64,000 bases of DNA from Streptomyces sp. SLBN-31. Lineage in GTDB: Bacteria; Actinomycetota; Actinomycetes; Streptomycetales; Streptomycetaceae. The stretch is taken from positions 682,001 to 746,000 of the forward strand of contig NZ_VFNC01000003.1 of the NCBI RefSeq assembly GCF_006715395.1, in the 5' to 3' direction. Below, piece after piece: positions 50,766 to 57,817 of the stretch; the first letter of the stretch is position 1; every line of letters begins with the position of its first letter. Below the pieces are notes generated by a model that was not told where the DNA came from, did not search any database, and saw only the letters and a list, made by a program, of their open reading frames with translations. Made by a program: the position numbers and the translations under genes.

Positions 50766-50951
50766 TCAGGCGGTGCAGCGGTGGGTGCGGGCGGCGAGTT
50801 CGGCAGCCGAGCGGTCGCCGTGCTCGGTGGAGAAGCCGCAGTTGGGAGCGGTGCAGGCGGCGGTGTGCTTGGTCTGGCCACGGCCGTTGTTGAACGTGCC
50901 GACCTTGACGGGGCCTATGCGGATCACGTTGTAGAAGCGGTTCGGGCGCAC
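50766..50951 (-). CDS. Small AICE transfer-associated protein
   Basis: 61 residues from GTG 50951, eight bases after a GGAGG that itself lies inside an upstream ATG frame (50966). It starts M-R-P-N-R-F-Y-N-V-I-R-I-G-P and contains C-T-A-P-N-C and H-R-C-T, possibly a zinc knuckle. Similar proteins sit between spd genes in other AICEs. Unknown function. Confidence 0.7.
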   Translation of the reverse strand: MRPNRFYNVIRIGPVKVGTFNNGRGQTKHTAACTAPNCGFSTEHGDRSAAELAARTHRCTA

Positions 50952-50971
50952 GGGTAGAACCTCCATTTCTG

Positions 50972-51607
50972 TTAGGCGAGTTGGGCGACGATGGCTCCGG
51001 CGAGGTCCTCCGGGATGCCCAGGCGGGTGCGCAGGGTCGCGGTGTCGATCTCGGTTCCGGTGCGGGTGCGGTGTTCGGTGGCGACTTTGCGGGCGTGGTC
51101 GATCAGCGCCGGAGGCACGGATGGGGTGTTCGCTTCCGGCAAGGCCGGCGCGGGCTCCGGTTTGGCGATCTCCGGGGGAGGTGCGGGCGTTTCGGGGCGG
51201 TCAACGACCGGCGCCGACTCGGATGCGGGTTCCGGTGCCGAGGCCGGGGTGTGGGGTGCGTGGGCGAGCAGGGTGCCGCCGAGAAAGGCCAGGGCAGGCC
51301 ATCCGGCGATGCCGAGGCGGAGCAGGGCGGGCGGGTCGGCCAGGTCAAGGAAGCCTGCGGTGGCGACGTTGGCGCCAAGTGAGGCGACCAGGGCGACCAG
51401 GAACCAGCACCAGGCCAGCCGAGAACGCTGTACTCGCAGCCGTCGCCAGGCGGCGACCATCAGCAGGTCGACCGAGACCGGATAGGCCCAGGCTTTCCAG
51501 CCGGTCTGTCCGGCAGCGGCGGCAAGGTCGTGCACGTGGGCGAAGGAGAGCGCTCCGGCGATCACGGCCTGTACGAGGACAGCGTCCGGGCGGAGTGAGC
51601 GGGGCAT
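50972..51607 (-). CDS. DUF2637-type membrane protein (SpdB2-like)
   Basis: 211 residues from ATG 51607, eight bases after GGGAGG. Four hydrophobic helices lie in the first 110 residues, with the family-like W-K-A-W-A-Y-P-V-S-V-D-L-L-M-V-A-A-W. A Pro/Ala/Glu-rich linker follows, then a C-terminal helical segment (I-D-T-A-T-L-R-T-R-L-G-I-P) resembling a small winged-helix. DUF2637 proteins are standard spread-related members of actinomycete plasmids and AICEs. Confidence 0.82.
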   Translation of the reverse strand: MPRSLRPDAVLVQAVIAGALSFAHVHDLAAAAGQTGWKAWAYPVSVDLLMVAAWRRLRVQRSRLAWCWFLVALVASLGANVATAGFLDLADPPALLRLGIAGWPALAFLGGTLLAHAPHTPASAPEPASESAPVVDRPETPAPPPEIAKPEPAPALPEANTPSVPPALIDHARKVATEHRTRTGTEIDTATLRTRLGIPEDLAGAIVAQLA

Positions 51608-51627
51608 GGTCTTCACCTCCCTTCGGT

Positions 51628-52446
51628 TCAGAACAGGGGTAGTTGGGCGTGCGAGGCGGCCGGACTCGTGGCCGGAGCCGTGGGGCGCGTGGCGTTGAGG
51701 ACCCGGTCGCGCCAGCGCATCGCGTAGTCGAAGCAGTTAGCGCAGTTCTTGTGGGTGTGGCCTGGCATGGCCGGGCGGCGGCGGGCATGGGAGCTCCAGG
51801 CGGCAGAGTCCGCGGAAGCCAGCAGATGGCCGACCTTGGCCAGGCCGAGCGTCTTGAAGCCAAAGCCGTGCAGCTTGAAGCCGTGCGCGGCCATGGCGGT
51901 CACGATCGCGGTCCCCTTACTGGTGGACTGCAACCGGCACACCGAGCCCAGGCCGACGATCGGTTCGGCCCGCAGGTCCACGCCCGCCTTCTCGTACATC
52001 TCCACGCACCGCTCGTAGGCGGGCACGGTGTCGCCTTGAATGACGGGCGCGATGCGCAGGTCAGGGGCGAGGGAGCGCAGTTCGACGAAGTTGTTCACCG
52101 TGCGGCGCTGGTGTTCTTCCACACTCAGGTGGGTGCCGACGAAGTACTGACCACCGAACCAGCCGCCGTTGATGATGGCTTCTTCGCACATCCAGTCCTG
52201 TGGTGCAGCCCAGTCGTAGGGGCCGACGTGCTCCCAGATGCGGCGCAGTTCATCGACGTACTGCCGGGGCGGGCGAGTCCAGGTGCCCTTGTCCTTGAGC
52301 TCCATGAAGCCGCCGGAGTCGATGGCGTAGGGGCCCTGGGCTTCGTCCCACTTGATCGCGCGGTCGAAGTGCTCGGACTTCAAGAACAGCGGCACGTCGG
52401 TCCAGCGCAGCCAGTGCCGCTTGTGGGTGGTCAGGTAGAACCGCAT
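51628..52446 (-). CDS. TGT/DpdA-superfamily protein (queuine tRNA-ribosyltransferase-like)
   Basis: 272 residues, TIM-barrel-like. TGT-family marks in order: D-S-G-G-F at 43-47 (general acid/base Asp), V-I-Q-G-D at 135-139, G-L-G-S-V-C-R at 165-171, H-G-F-G at 193-196, and S-A-D-S-A-A-W at 211-217, like the nucleophile segment D-S-A-x-Y of archaeal TGT and DNA-modifying DpdA. A C-terminal H-x-H-K-N-C-A-N-C (230-238) could bind zinc. TGTs exchange guanine for a 7-deazaguanine. Whether the target here is tRNA or DNA is unknown; no preQ0 gene is nearby. It sits among transfer genes, 13 bases after a zinc-knuckle gene. Confidence 0.75.
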   Translation of the reverse strand: MRFYLTTHKRHWLRWTDVPLFLKSEHFDRAIKWDEAQGPYAIDSGGFMELKDKGTWTRPPRQYVDELRRIWEHVGPYDWAAPQDWMCEEAIINGGWFGGQYFVGTHLSVEEHQRRTVNNFVELRSLAPDLRIAPVIQGDTVPAYERCVEMYEKAGVDLRAEPIVGLGSVCRLQSTSKGTAIVTAMAAHGFKLHGFGFKTLGLAKVGHLLASADSAAWSSHARRRPAMPGHTHKNCANCFDYAMRWRDRVLNATRPTAPATSPAASHAQLPLF

Positions 52447-52458
52447 CGGGGAGCTTCC

Positions 52459-52638
52459 TCACGCATCCGGGTTGGGGTCGGCGCCGGTGCCCAGGCAGTT
52501 CAGGCAAAGACCGGACTGTTCGCCGACGGCGCGGCGCTTGCGGCCCACGCGGACGGTGCGGGCAACCTCGCCGGTGCCCTGGCAGACCGGGCAGTCCTTC
52601 GCTTCGGCCTTGCGGGTTTCGGTGTCGGGTGTGGCCAT
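52459..52638 (-). CDS. Small zinc-knuckle AICE protein
   Basis: 59 residues from ATG 52638 with a GGAAGGAG ribosome site. Two DnaJ-type knuckles, C-P-V-C-Q-G-T-G-E and C-L-N-C-L-G-T-G-A, separated by a basic V-G-R-K-R-R. It ends 12 bases before the TGT-like gene. The two could act together; this is inference from adjacency. Confidence 0.7.
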   Translation of the reverse strand: MATPDTETRKAEAKDCPVCQGTGEVARTVRVGRKRRAVGEQSGLCLNCLGTGADPNPDA

Positions 52639-52723
52639 CGGTGGTGCGCTCCTTCCGGTTTTCGGCATGGCGGGGGTAAGGACCTGGCGCGATGCGGTCG
52701 CCGACCGTGGAGCGGACAGGGGG

Positions 52724-54070
52724 TTACTCGGGGACGGGCCGAGGCTGTACCCGCGGCGGGGACACCGGCATCGGCGGGACGATCCCCGAGCCGACAGGGC
52801 GGAACGGCGCCAGGAACGGCAACTCCGCGGTGAGGTGGGCGAATTCGCGGCAGACCGCGGCCGCTTCTTCCGCGCTGATCTCCGGGGTGCGGATGCGGGA
52901 CCAGCCGCCGGAGGTGTCGCCGGCCACCGCGAGGCCGGGACGATCGGCCGGGATGGCGGTAGCGGCGACGACCGCGTCCGGGGAGATGTCCCCGAGGCCC
53001 ATGTCCGCGCTGGCCTTGTCATTCACGCGGTGGACCACGCGGCCGGTGAGCTGAGCGCGTAGGGCGGTGGCGCCCTTGCCCTGGTCGGAGCCGAAGCGCT
53101 GGCCGCATACCTCCAGGTAGATGCCGATGGCGCGGGCCATCTGCCCCAGGCGGACCAGTTGCATGACCACCCGGTCCCGCTCCGGTTCGTCCTTCTTGGA
53201 CAGGACGAAGAACAGTTCCGCCACCTCGTCGATCAGCACCACCAGCGGCACCGGTCGCACGTGGTCGGGCAGTTCCCAAAGGTCCGAGACGCCGTAGAGG
53301 GCCAGCAGGTCGAAGCGCTCTTCCATCTCCGCGACCAAGGCGTCGATCAGACGGCCGGCCGAGGGCAGATCTGTGGCCAGGGCCGACAGGCGCGGCGCGT
53401 ACCGGTTGTGCTCCACACCGCGCTTGCAGTCGATGCCGACCAGCCCGACCGGGAGCTGAGCGAGCCCCTTGATCAGGTTGCGCTGATACACCGACTTGCC
53501 CGACAGCGTCGCGCCGAGCGTGAGGGCCATGGGTACCGCGCGGTAGTCCCGCTCGAACACCGAACCGTCCTCCCGCAGCGCCACCGGGACGACCAGGTCC
53601 CGGGGCCGGGCCTTGCGCGGCAGGGTGACCCGGTTCAGGACGTCCCAGCCGGTCATGCGCAGTTCGACGTAACCGGGCTTGGTCTCCGCCACGGTCACCG
53701 ACCGCACACCCCACGCATGGCGTAGGCGCTCACAGGAGGCGGCCAGGTCGGCGGGCTCCAGACCGGCCGGCAGCCGCAGCGTGACCCGCAGACCGGTCGA
53801 GGTCCCACGGACCCGACGTACCTTGGGCGGCACCGGCCGCACCTCACTGTGGGCCAGGTTGCGCTTGACGAAGGCACGGAAGCCGGACGGCTGCACCGTC
53901 AGCCCGCACACCTCCATCGTGTCGCGGTAGGTCCAGGTGAACCGGCCCCAGGTGACCGGCAGGCCCACCAGCGACCAGTACACGCGCGGGGCGCGGTGCT
54001 TGGCGTAGCCGATGCCACCGGCGCCGGCCGCCAGTCCCCCGGCCTCCAGCCAGGTCGCCAGGTCGGTCAT
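52724..54070 (-). CDS. traB: FtsK/SpoIIIE-type DNA translocase, conjugal transfer protein TraB
   Basis: 448 residues. Walker A G-A-T-L-S-G-K-S at 186-193 and Walker B V-P-L-V-V-L-I-D-E at 274-282, plus G-Q-M-A-R-A-I-G-I-Y near 312. The N-terminus (1-50) is hydrophobic/aromatic and likely membrane-associated. Streptomyces TraB proteins form hexamers that pump double-stranded DNA between hyphae and are the only protein needed for transfer. The unusual Leu-Ser in the Walker A (T-L-S-G-K-S) is typical of this subgroup. It lies two bases before the next gene's end. Confidence 0.93.
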   Translation of the reverse strand: MTDLATWLEAGGLAAGAGGIGYAKHRAPRVYWSLVGLPVTWGRFTWTYRDTMEVCGLTVQPSGFRAFVKRNLAHSEVRPVPPKVRRVRGTSTGLRVTLRLPAGLEPADLAASCERLRHAWGVRSVTVAETKPGYVELRMTGWDVLNRVTLPRKARPRDLVVPVALREDGSVFERDYRAVPMALTLGATLSGKSVYQRNLIKGLAQLPVGLVGIDCKRGVEHNRYAPRLSALATDLPSAGRLIDALVAEMEERFDLLALYGVSDLWELPDHVRPVPLVVLIDEVAELFFVLSKKDEPERDRVVMQLVRLGQMARAIGIYLEVCGQRFGSDQGKGATALRAQLTGRVVHRVNDKASADMGLGDISPDAVVAATAIPADRPGLAVAGDTSGGWSRIRTPEISAEEAAAVCREFAHLTAELPFLAPFRPVGSGIVPPMPVSPPRVQPRPVPE

Positions 54071-54072
54071 GG

Positions 54073-54402
54073 TCAGACCCCCGCCGTCACGGCGACCGCA
54101 CGGAAGGAGATCCCGTGCCGCTTCTGGCCGTTGAACTCGTTCTCCCAGTCACGGGCCTTGAGCCCGACCACCCGCACCGGCATACCCGGCATCAGGCCCT
54201 CGGGGATACCGGTCTCGGGCACGGTGACCTGGTAGAGGTTGCCCTCTCCCTCGTCCGAGATCAGCAGGCCCACCGTCGACAGGCCCGCACCGGTCTCCCG
54301 GTCCATGGCCCGTTCCCCGGTCTGCTTGTTGGCCAGCTTCGGCGTCGGCGCGGTCGCCACGAACACCACAGCAGTCGAAAGATCGATCTTGAAGGACGGC
54401 AT
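54073..54402 (-). CDS. SCO3933-family regulatory-type protein
   Basis: 109 residues from ATG 54402 (GGGAGAAG ribosome site). No HTH is visible. Beta-rich, starting M-P-S-F-K-I-D-L-S-T-A-V-V-F, with A-R-D-W-E-N-E-F-N-G-Q-K-R-H-G-I-S-F-R-A, which could be an OB-like fold. A gene of this family precedes traB in many Streptomyces AICEs; the label comes from recall of that family and its regulatory role is not proven. First gene of the leftward transfer operon. Confidence 0.7.
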   Translation of the reverse strand: MPSFKIDLSTAVVFVATAPTPKLANKQTGERAMDRETGAGLSTVGLLISDEGEGNLYQVTVPETGIPEGLMPGMPVRVVGLKARDWENEFNGQKRHGISFRAVAVTAGV

Positions 54403-54593
54403 ACTTGGCTTCTCCCTTAGGGGATGAGCCCCGGGCTGCGTTGTGATCTTGGCGGATGCACGCAGTCCGGGGTGACTTGTTGGTGCGACACCAACGAAGC
54501 TACCCGCAGAAAAACTGCGAGTCAACAGAAAAACTGTGACTAGTAGGAGTTCTCCGAGTCTGCGAGACTGTGTGCGACGACAAGGAGGAAAAA
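54403..54593. promoter_or_regulatory. Divergent control region of the AICE with repeated operators
   Basis: 190 bases between the leftward transfer operon and the rightward ABM-XRE pair. GTTGGTG-CGA-CACCAAC is a perfect inverted repeat at 54479-54495. Two copies of CAGAAAAACTG, each itself a GCAG/CTGC or ACAG/CTGT inverted repeat, lie at 54507-54517 and 54526-54536, 19 bases apart, about two helical turns. They are good candidate sites for the XRE regulator encoded at 54911 (inference). Confidence 0.65.
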
Positions 54594-54914
54594 ATGGCCA
54601 ACTTCGGGCTTTTTGTTCGCTTCACCCTGCGTGACGGTGCTGGCGAGGAGTTCGACGCCCTCATGCGGGAGACCACGGAGGGGATCAGGGCGCACGAGCC
54701 CGGCACGCTCATCTACGCATGCCACGAGGTCGAAGGCGCTCCCAATGAGCGGATCTTCTACGAGCTGTACGCCGATCACGCGGCCTTCGAGGAGCACGAG
54801 CGCCAGCCGCACACCCGCCACTTCCTGACCGAACGTGCCAAGTACGTGGTGAAGACCGAGGTTGACCGTCTCCAGCCGTACGCCGGCAAGTACCCCGCTG
54901 GAGATGTGAAGTGA
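54594..54914 (+). CDS. Antibiotic biosynthesis monooxygenase (ABM)-domain protein
   Basis: 106 residues with an AAGGAGG ribosome site five bases ahead. The ferredoxin-like ABM fold is suggested by F-V-R-F-T-L-R-D-G, E-P-G-T-L-I-Y-A-C-H and F-Y-E-L-Y-A-D-H-A-A-F-E-E-H with the alternating strand-helix pattern. Relatives include small quinone/haem-type oxygenases and simple ligand-binding dimers. The end overlaps the XRE start (GTGA), so the pair is coupled; a sensor or effector role for the regulator is possible but unproven. Confidence 0.8.
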   Translation: MANFGLFVRFTLRDGAGEEFDALMRETTEGIRAHEPGTLIYACHEVEGAPNERIFYELYADHAAFEEHERQPHTRHFLTERAKYVVKTEVDRLQPYAGKYPAGDVK

Positions 54915-56149
54915 CCGTCTCTGACGCCAAGGTCGTTGGTCAGAGAGTCAAGGAACTCCGCCGAGCCGCAGGTATGTCCCAGAGCGACCTAGCTGCCGCC
55001 ATGGGACGCTCCGAGAGTTGGGTATCGCAGGTCGAACGAGGGGTGCAGCCCGTCGAGCGGCTGTCAATTCTTCAGGCTCTCGCGGACGCACTCAAAGTTG
55101 CTGTACAAGAGGTGCGACCCGACGCCAGCACCCCGACGGCGGAGCCCGACGCCGAAGAGCTCCCGCGGAGCAACGATCTCGATGGTCTGCGCGTAGCTCT
55201 CACCGGTCACCCAGCGCTGGGAAGCCTCTTCGGGCAACCGCCGGCCGAGCCTGCTCCGGCCCTTGCCGATTTCCGGCAGGGTGTCGATGAGGCATGGACT
55301 CTCGTGCACGCGTCGCGATACGCGGTGCTGAGCGACCACCTCGCGAGGCTTCTCCCCAGCATCGAAGCGGCGGTACGCAACGCGCCGGCAGCGGAGCGGA
55401 CAGAGCTCCACTCTCTCCGGGCCAAGGCGTACCAAGTGGCTGCCACGAGTTTCACCCGGCAAGACCAGGCGGACGCAGCGTGGATTGCGGCCGACCGAGC
55501 GCTACAGGCAGCCGAGCTTGCAGGCGAGCCGTTGGAAGTAGTCGCGAGCTTGTTTCGTATGGCGCACGCCTTCATGCGACAGAAGCATCTGGATCAGGCC
55601 GAACAGGCAGCGAAATCCGCTGTAGCTGTCATGGCTCCGAGGGCGGAGGCCCCTACCTGCCCGCCAGAAGAGTTGTCGCTTCTGGGTGCGATGAACTTGG
55701 TCCTCGCAGTGATCAACGCGAGGGAAGGCAACCGTAGAGAGACCCGTGCACACCTTGACCGGGCACGAGAAATCGCCGCGCGGCTGGGCGAAGATCGGAA
55801 CGACTTCGACACGGAGTTCGGGCCGACGAACGTCGAAATCCACGCGGTGAGCACGGCCGTTGAGCTAGGAGATGCTGGCCTTGCTCTGGAAGTCGCCGAG
55901 CAGGTTGACACATCAGGGCTCTCCCCCGAGCGGCAGGGGCGTTTCTTGCTTGACGTGGCGCGAGCACACGCGCAGCGGCGACACGTCGGCGAGGCCACAG
56001 CCGCACTACTAGAGGCCGAGGCTCTGACGCCCGAGCAAGTTCACGATCACCACTCGGCCCGCGAAGTCATCCGCGATCTGATTCAGCTCTCCGAGCCTCG
56101 GGTTCCCGAGTCCCTTCGCGGCTTGGCTGAGCGGAGCGCTGCGGGCTAG
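54911..56149 (+). CDS. XRE-family regulator with TPR-like domain
   Basis: 412 residues from GTG 54911. An N-terminal HTH (about 10-62: V-K-E-L-R-R-A-A-G-M-S-Q-S-D-L-A-A-A-M-G-R-S-E-S-W-V-S-Q-V-E) is followed by a long alpha-helical region with TPR-like Ala/Leu/Glu pattern (about 150-400). This architecture resembles peptide- or ligand-sensing regulators. It is divergent from the transfer genes and probably controls them through the repeats at 54479-54536. Third-position GC is lower here than in the chromosomal genes, fitting acquired DNA. Confidence 0.88.
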   Translation: MTVSDAKVVGQRVKELRRAAGMSQSDLAAAMGRSESWVSQVERGVQPVERLSILQALADALKVAVQEVRPDASTPTAEPDAEELPRSNDLDGLRVALTGHPALGSLFGQPPAEPAPALADFRQGVDEAWTLVHASRYAVLSDHLARLLPSIEAAVRNAPAAERTELHSLRAKAYQVAATSFTRQDQADAAWIAADRALQAAELAGEPLEVVASLFRMAHAFMRQKHLDQAEQAAKSAVAVMAPRAEAPTCPPEELSLLGAMNLVLAVINAREGNRRETRAHLDRAREIAARLGEDRNDFDTEFGPTNVEIHAVSTAVELGDAGLALEVAEQVDTSGLSPERQGRFLLDVARAHAQRRHVGEATAALLEAEALTPEQVHDHHSAREVIRDLIQLSEPRVPESLRGLAERSAAG

Positions 56150-56182
56150 AGATCTTGTTACAGATTTCTCTACCTCATCAAG

Positions 56183-56201
56183 CCCCGCCGTTCCGGCGGG
56201 G
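56183..56201 (+). terminator. Terminator after the XRE gene
   Basis: CCCCGCCG / CGGCGGGG stem with a three-base loop, 33 bases past the XRE stop. Confidence 0.7.
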
Positions 56202-56216
56202 AGGGGTGATCGCTGG

Positions 56217-56777
56217 ACCACGGCCCGCATGATCCAACGAAGCCCAAGCCGTCGCGCACTTGGATGAACAGGACTCGACAGCTCACCCAAGGGAACCTGG
56301 GCTCTCCCATGCTTCACGAAGCCCCAGGGCTTCCGCCTCCATCCCCGGCGGTCAGCGGCCCACGACGCCATGGGCCTTGGCTTCGGGGGGCTCTTGCCTT
56401 CGGCATCCGGTTGCGCTGTCCCTTCCGGCTTCCGGCCGTCGCTGCGTAGATCACACCCCACCGGCCCCCACGGGGCCGGCGCGGGCTCGGGGCTCGGGGC
56501 TTCGCTCCTGCCTTCGGCCCGCGCCGCCCCGGCCCCGGCCCCGCGCCACACGATGCCCCGGGATGATCACGCTTCACGCTCCGATCCCGCCGAGGGGCCG
56601 ATGCACCGGACCGATCCCGATTCCCCTCCCCGGCCCACACCGCCACACCGCACCCTGGGGAGACGGCATGGCCCACAGGCCCGCACACACGGTGCCGCCA
56701 CGGACCCAAAAGACGCTTTGTGCTCCACAAGCAGGTGCGCGACGGCTTGGGCCTCGTTGGATCATGCGAGCCGTGGT
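56217..56777. repeat. 561-bp segment with 43-bp terminal inverted repeats (MITE-like)
   Basis: Arm 56217-56259 and arm 56735-56777 are reverse complements with two mismatches in 43. Each arm includes GGATCATGCG (or its complement) and CGGCTTGGGC. The 475 bases between have no credible gene. No target-site duplication is obvious. Confidence 0.7.
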
Positions 56778-56908
56778 GGGCGGGATCGTGGGGGCTGAAA
56801 ACACGATCACACGTGAGTGGTCAGAACGATGCCTCCGGCGGGGGATCGGCCGGCACCGGGATGGAGGGGGCGCCGTCGCCGACCACGGGTCCGTAGTGGC
56901 GTGCGCGG

Positions 56909-57062
56909 GGTGCTTCCATCCCGTCCACCGCCGACCCAGGCAGAGCCGAGCAGACGCGGCCCATGGCGTCCAGGTCGTTCGTACAGTGGCGCGCTCCACC
57001 TGGACGCCATGAACCACGCCCGCTCCACGGTGTGTGGGTCGACGGCGGACGGGATGGAAGCC
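56909..57062. repeat. Long imperfect hairpin
   Basis: Inner arms CATGGCGTCCAGGT (56962-56975) and ACCTGGACGCCATG (56998-57011) are perfect. Outer arms around GGATGGAAGC (57053-57062) and its complement GCTTCCATCC (56912-56921) match with scattered mismatches. Total stem about 65 bp, loop 22 bases. Confidence 0.7.
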
Positions 57063-57322
57063 GGGGATGGTGGTGGGAACCGGTGGGTGGCGAAAAGGCT
57101 GAGCGGTAAATTTTAGTGATCTGCATCACGCCATAAAAGCGGACGTTAAACCCATAAGGTTCGATACCCCTAGTATAGCCATCGCGGTGTGGGGGCTGAT
57201 TTGTCAGTGGCGTGTGGTATGTAGGCGCGTTCCTGCAGGTCAGGAAGTCGGCTTGTGGTGACCGAAGTTCGCCAAAGCTAGCCGAAGGGTGTCTCGCGCA
57301 GGAGCGTTGTGCTCACGTCGAG

Positions 57323-57368
57323 GACTTGACCCCGAGAGGCACACAGTGTCAGCCCCGTGCCATAACGT
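57323..57368 (+). promoter_or_regulatory. Promoter-like module matching the dnaN upstream module
   Basis: The 20 bases 57323-57342 are identical to 36963-36982. They are followed by GTGTCAGCC, eight bases and TAACGT (57346-57368), close to the RecA-independent damage promoter TTGTCRGTG-N8-TAnnnT. It points at the small membrane-protein gene at 57447. Confidence 0.5.
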
Positions 57369-57383
57369 TGGAGCACCAACACC

Positions 57384-57428
57384 GAAGGGCGCGCCCGCCT
57401 TTGGGAAGAGGCTCCGGGCGCGCCCTTC
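57384..57428 (+). terminator. Attenuator-like hairpin in the leader of the 57447 gene
   Basis: Perfect 14-bp stem GAAGGGCGCGCCCG / CGGGCGCGCCCTTC with a 17-base loop, between the promoter-like module and the ribosome site. It could be a terminator that must be read through, or an RNA element. Confidence 0.5.
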
Positions 57429-57446
57429 TGACAACCAAGGAGGACC

Positions 57447-57716
57447 ATGCCCATCCCGGGTCTCGGTGGATTGTCGGTGCTTGACACCCACCTGCTTGCA
57501 ACTCTCGCACGAGGGACTGACAGCCGCAAGAAAATCATGATCCCGCTGGCGGTAGCCATCGCGTGCGTGATCAATGGCGACACCATGACTGGCGTTCTAC
57601 GGCAGGCCACTTGGCTGGTGGTTGCGGTGATCGTTCTGGTCGTCGTGCAGGCGGTTGCCGCACATCTCCCGCAGTCGCATGTCAAGGCTGCCTTTTCGCG
57701 TGACATCAGCGGCTGA
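57447..57716 (+). CDS. Small membrane protein at the attR end of the AICE
   Basis: 89 residues from ATG 57447, with AAGGAGG five bases ahead. Two hydrophobic segments, about 31-42 (I-P-L-A-V-A-I-A-C-V-I) and 55-74 (A-T-W-L-V-V-A-V-I-V-L-V-V-V-Q-A-V-A-A-H). No homologue recognised. It is the last gene before attR and has its own promoter-like module and leader hairpin, so it is probably expressed independently of the transfer operon. Confidence 0.75.
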   Translation: MPIPGLGGLSVLDTHLLATLARGTDSRKKIMIPLAVAIACVINGDTMTGVLRQATWLVVAVIVLVVVQAVAAHLPQSHVKAAFSRDISG

Positions 57717-57817
57717 CACCAACAGCCACGTACAGAGTCGGACTAAGGCGGACCACGGCGACCCATGCTTGGGCGTTAAGAAGGGGAGTGCCAGGCTCTC
57801 CGGGCCGCCTTGATCGA

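Larger units (their letters stand above)
56150..57446. other. Non-coding AICE segment rich in inverted repeats
   Basis: 1.3 kb in which every frame reads as low-complexity Pro/Arg/His/Thr and none has a good start. It contains the XRE terminator, a 43-bp inverted-repeat pair (56217/56735), stem CCGGCCCC / GGGGCCGG at 56461-56479, a 150-base hairpin (56909-57062), an AT-richer stretch (57110-57180) and the promoter-like module at 57323. It is probably a functional locus such as a replication or transfer origin, or holds RNA genes. No function can be proven from sequence. Confidence 0.6.

Noticed and set aside
56260..57012. 250-codon frame in the AICE non-coding block
   Set aside because: Pro/Arg/His-rich, no ribosome site, and it spans the inverted repeats; the opposite strand gives similar length frames.
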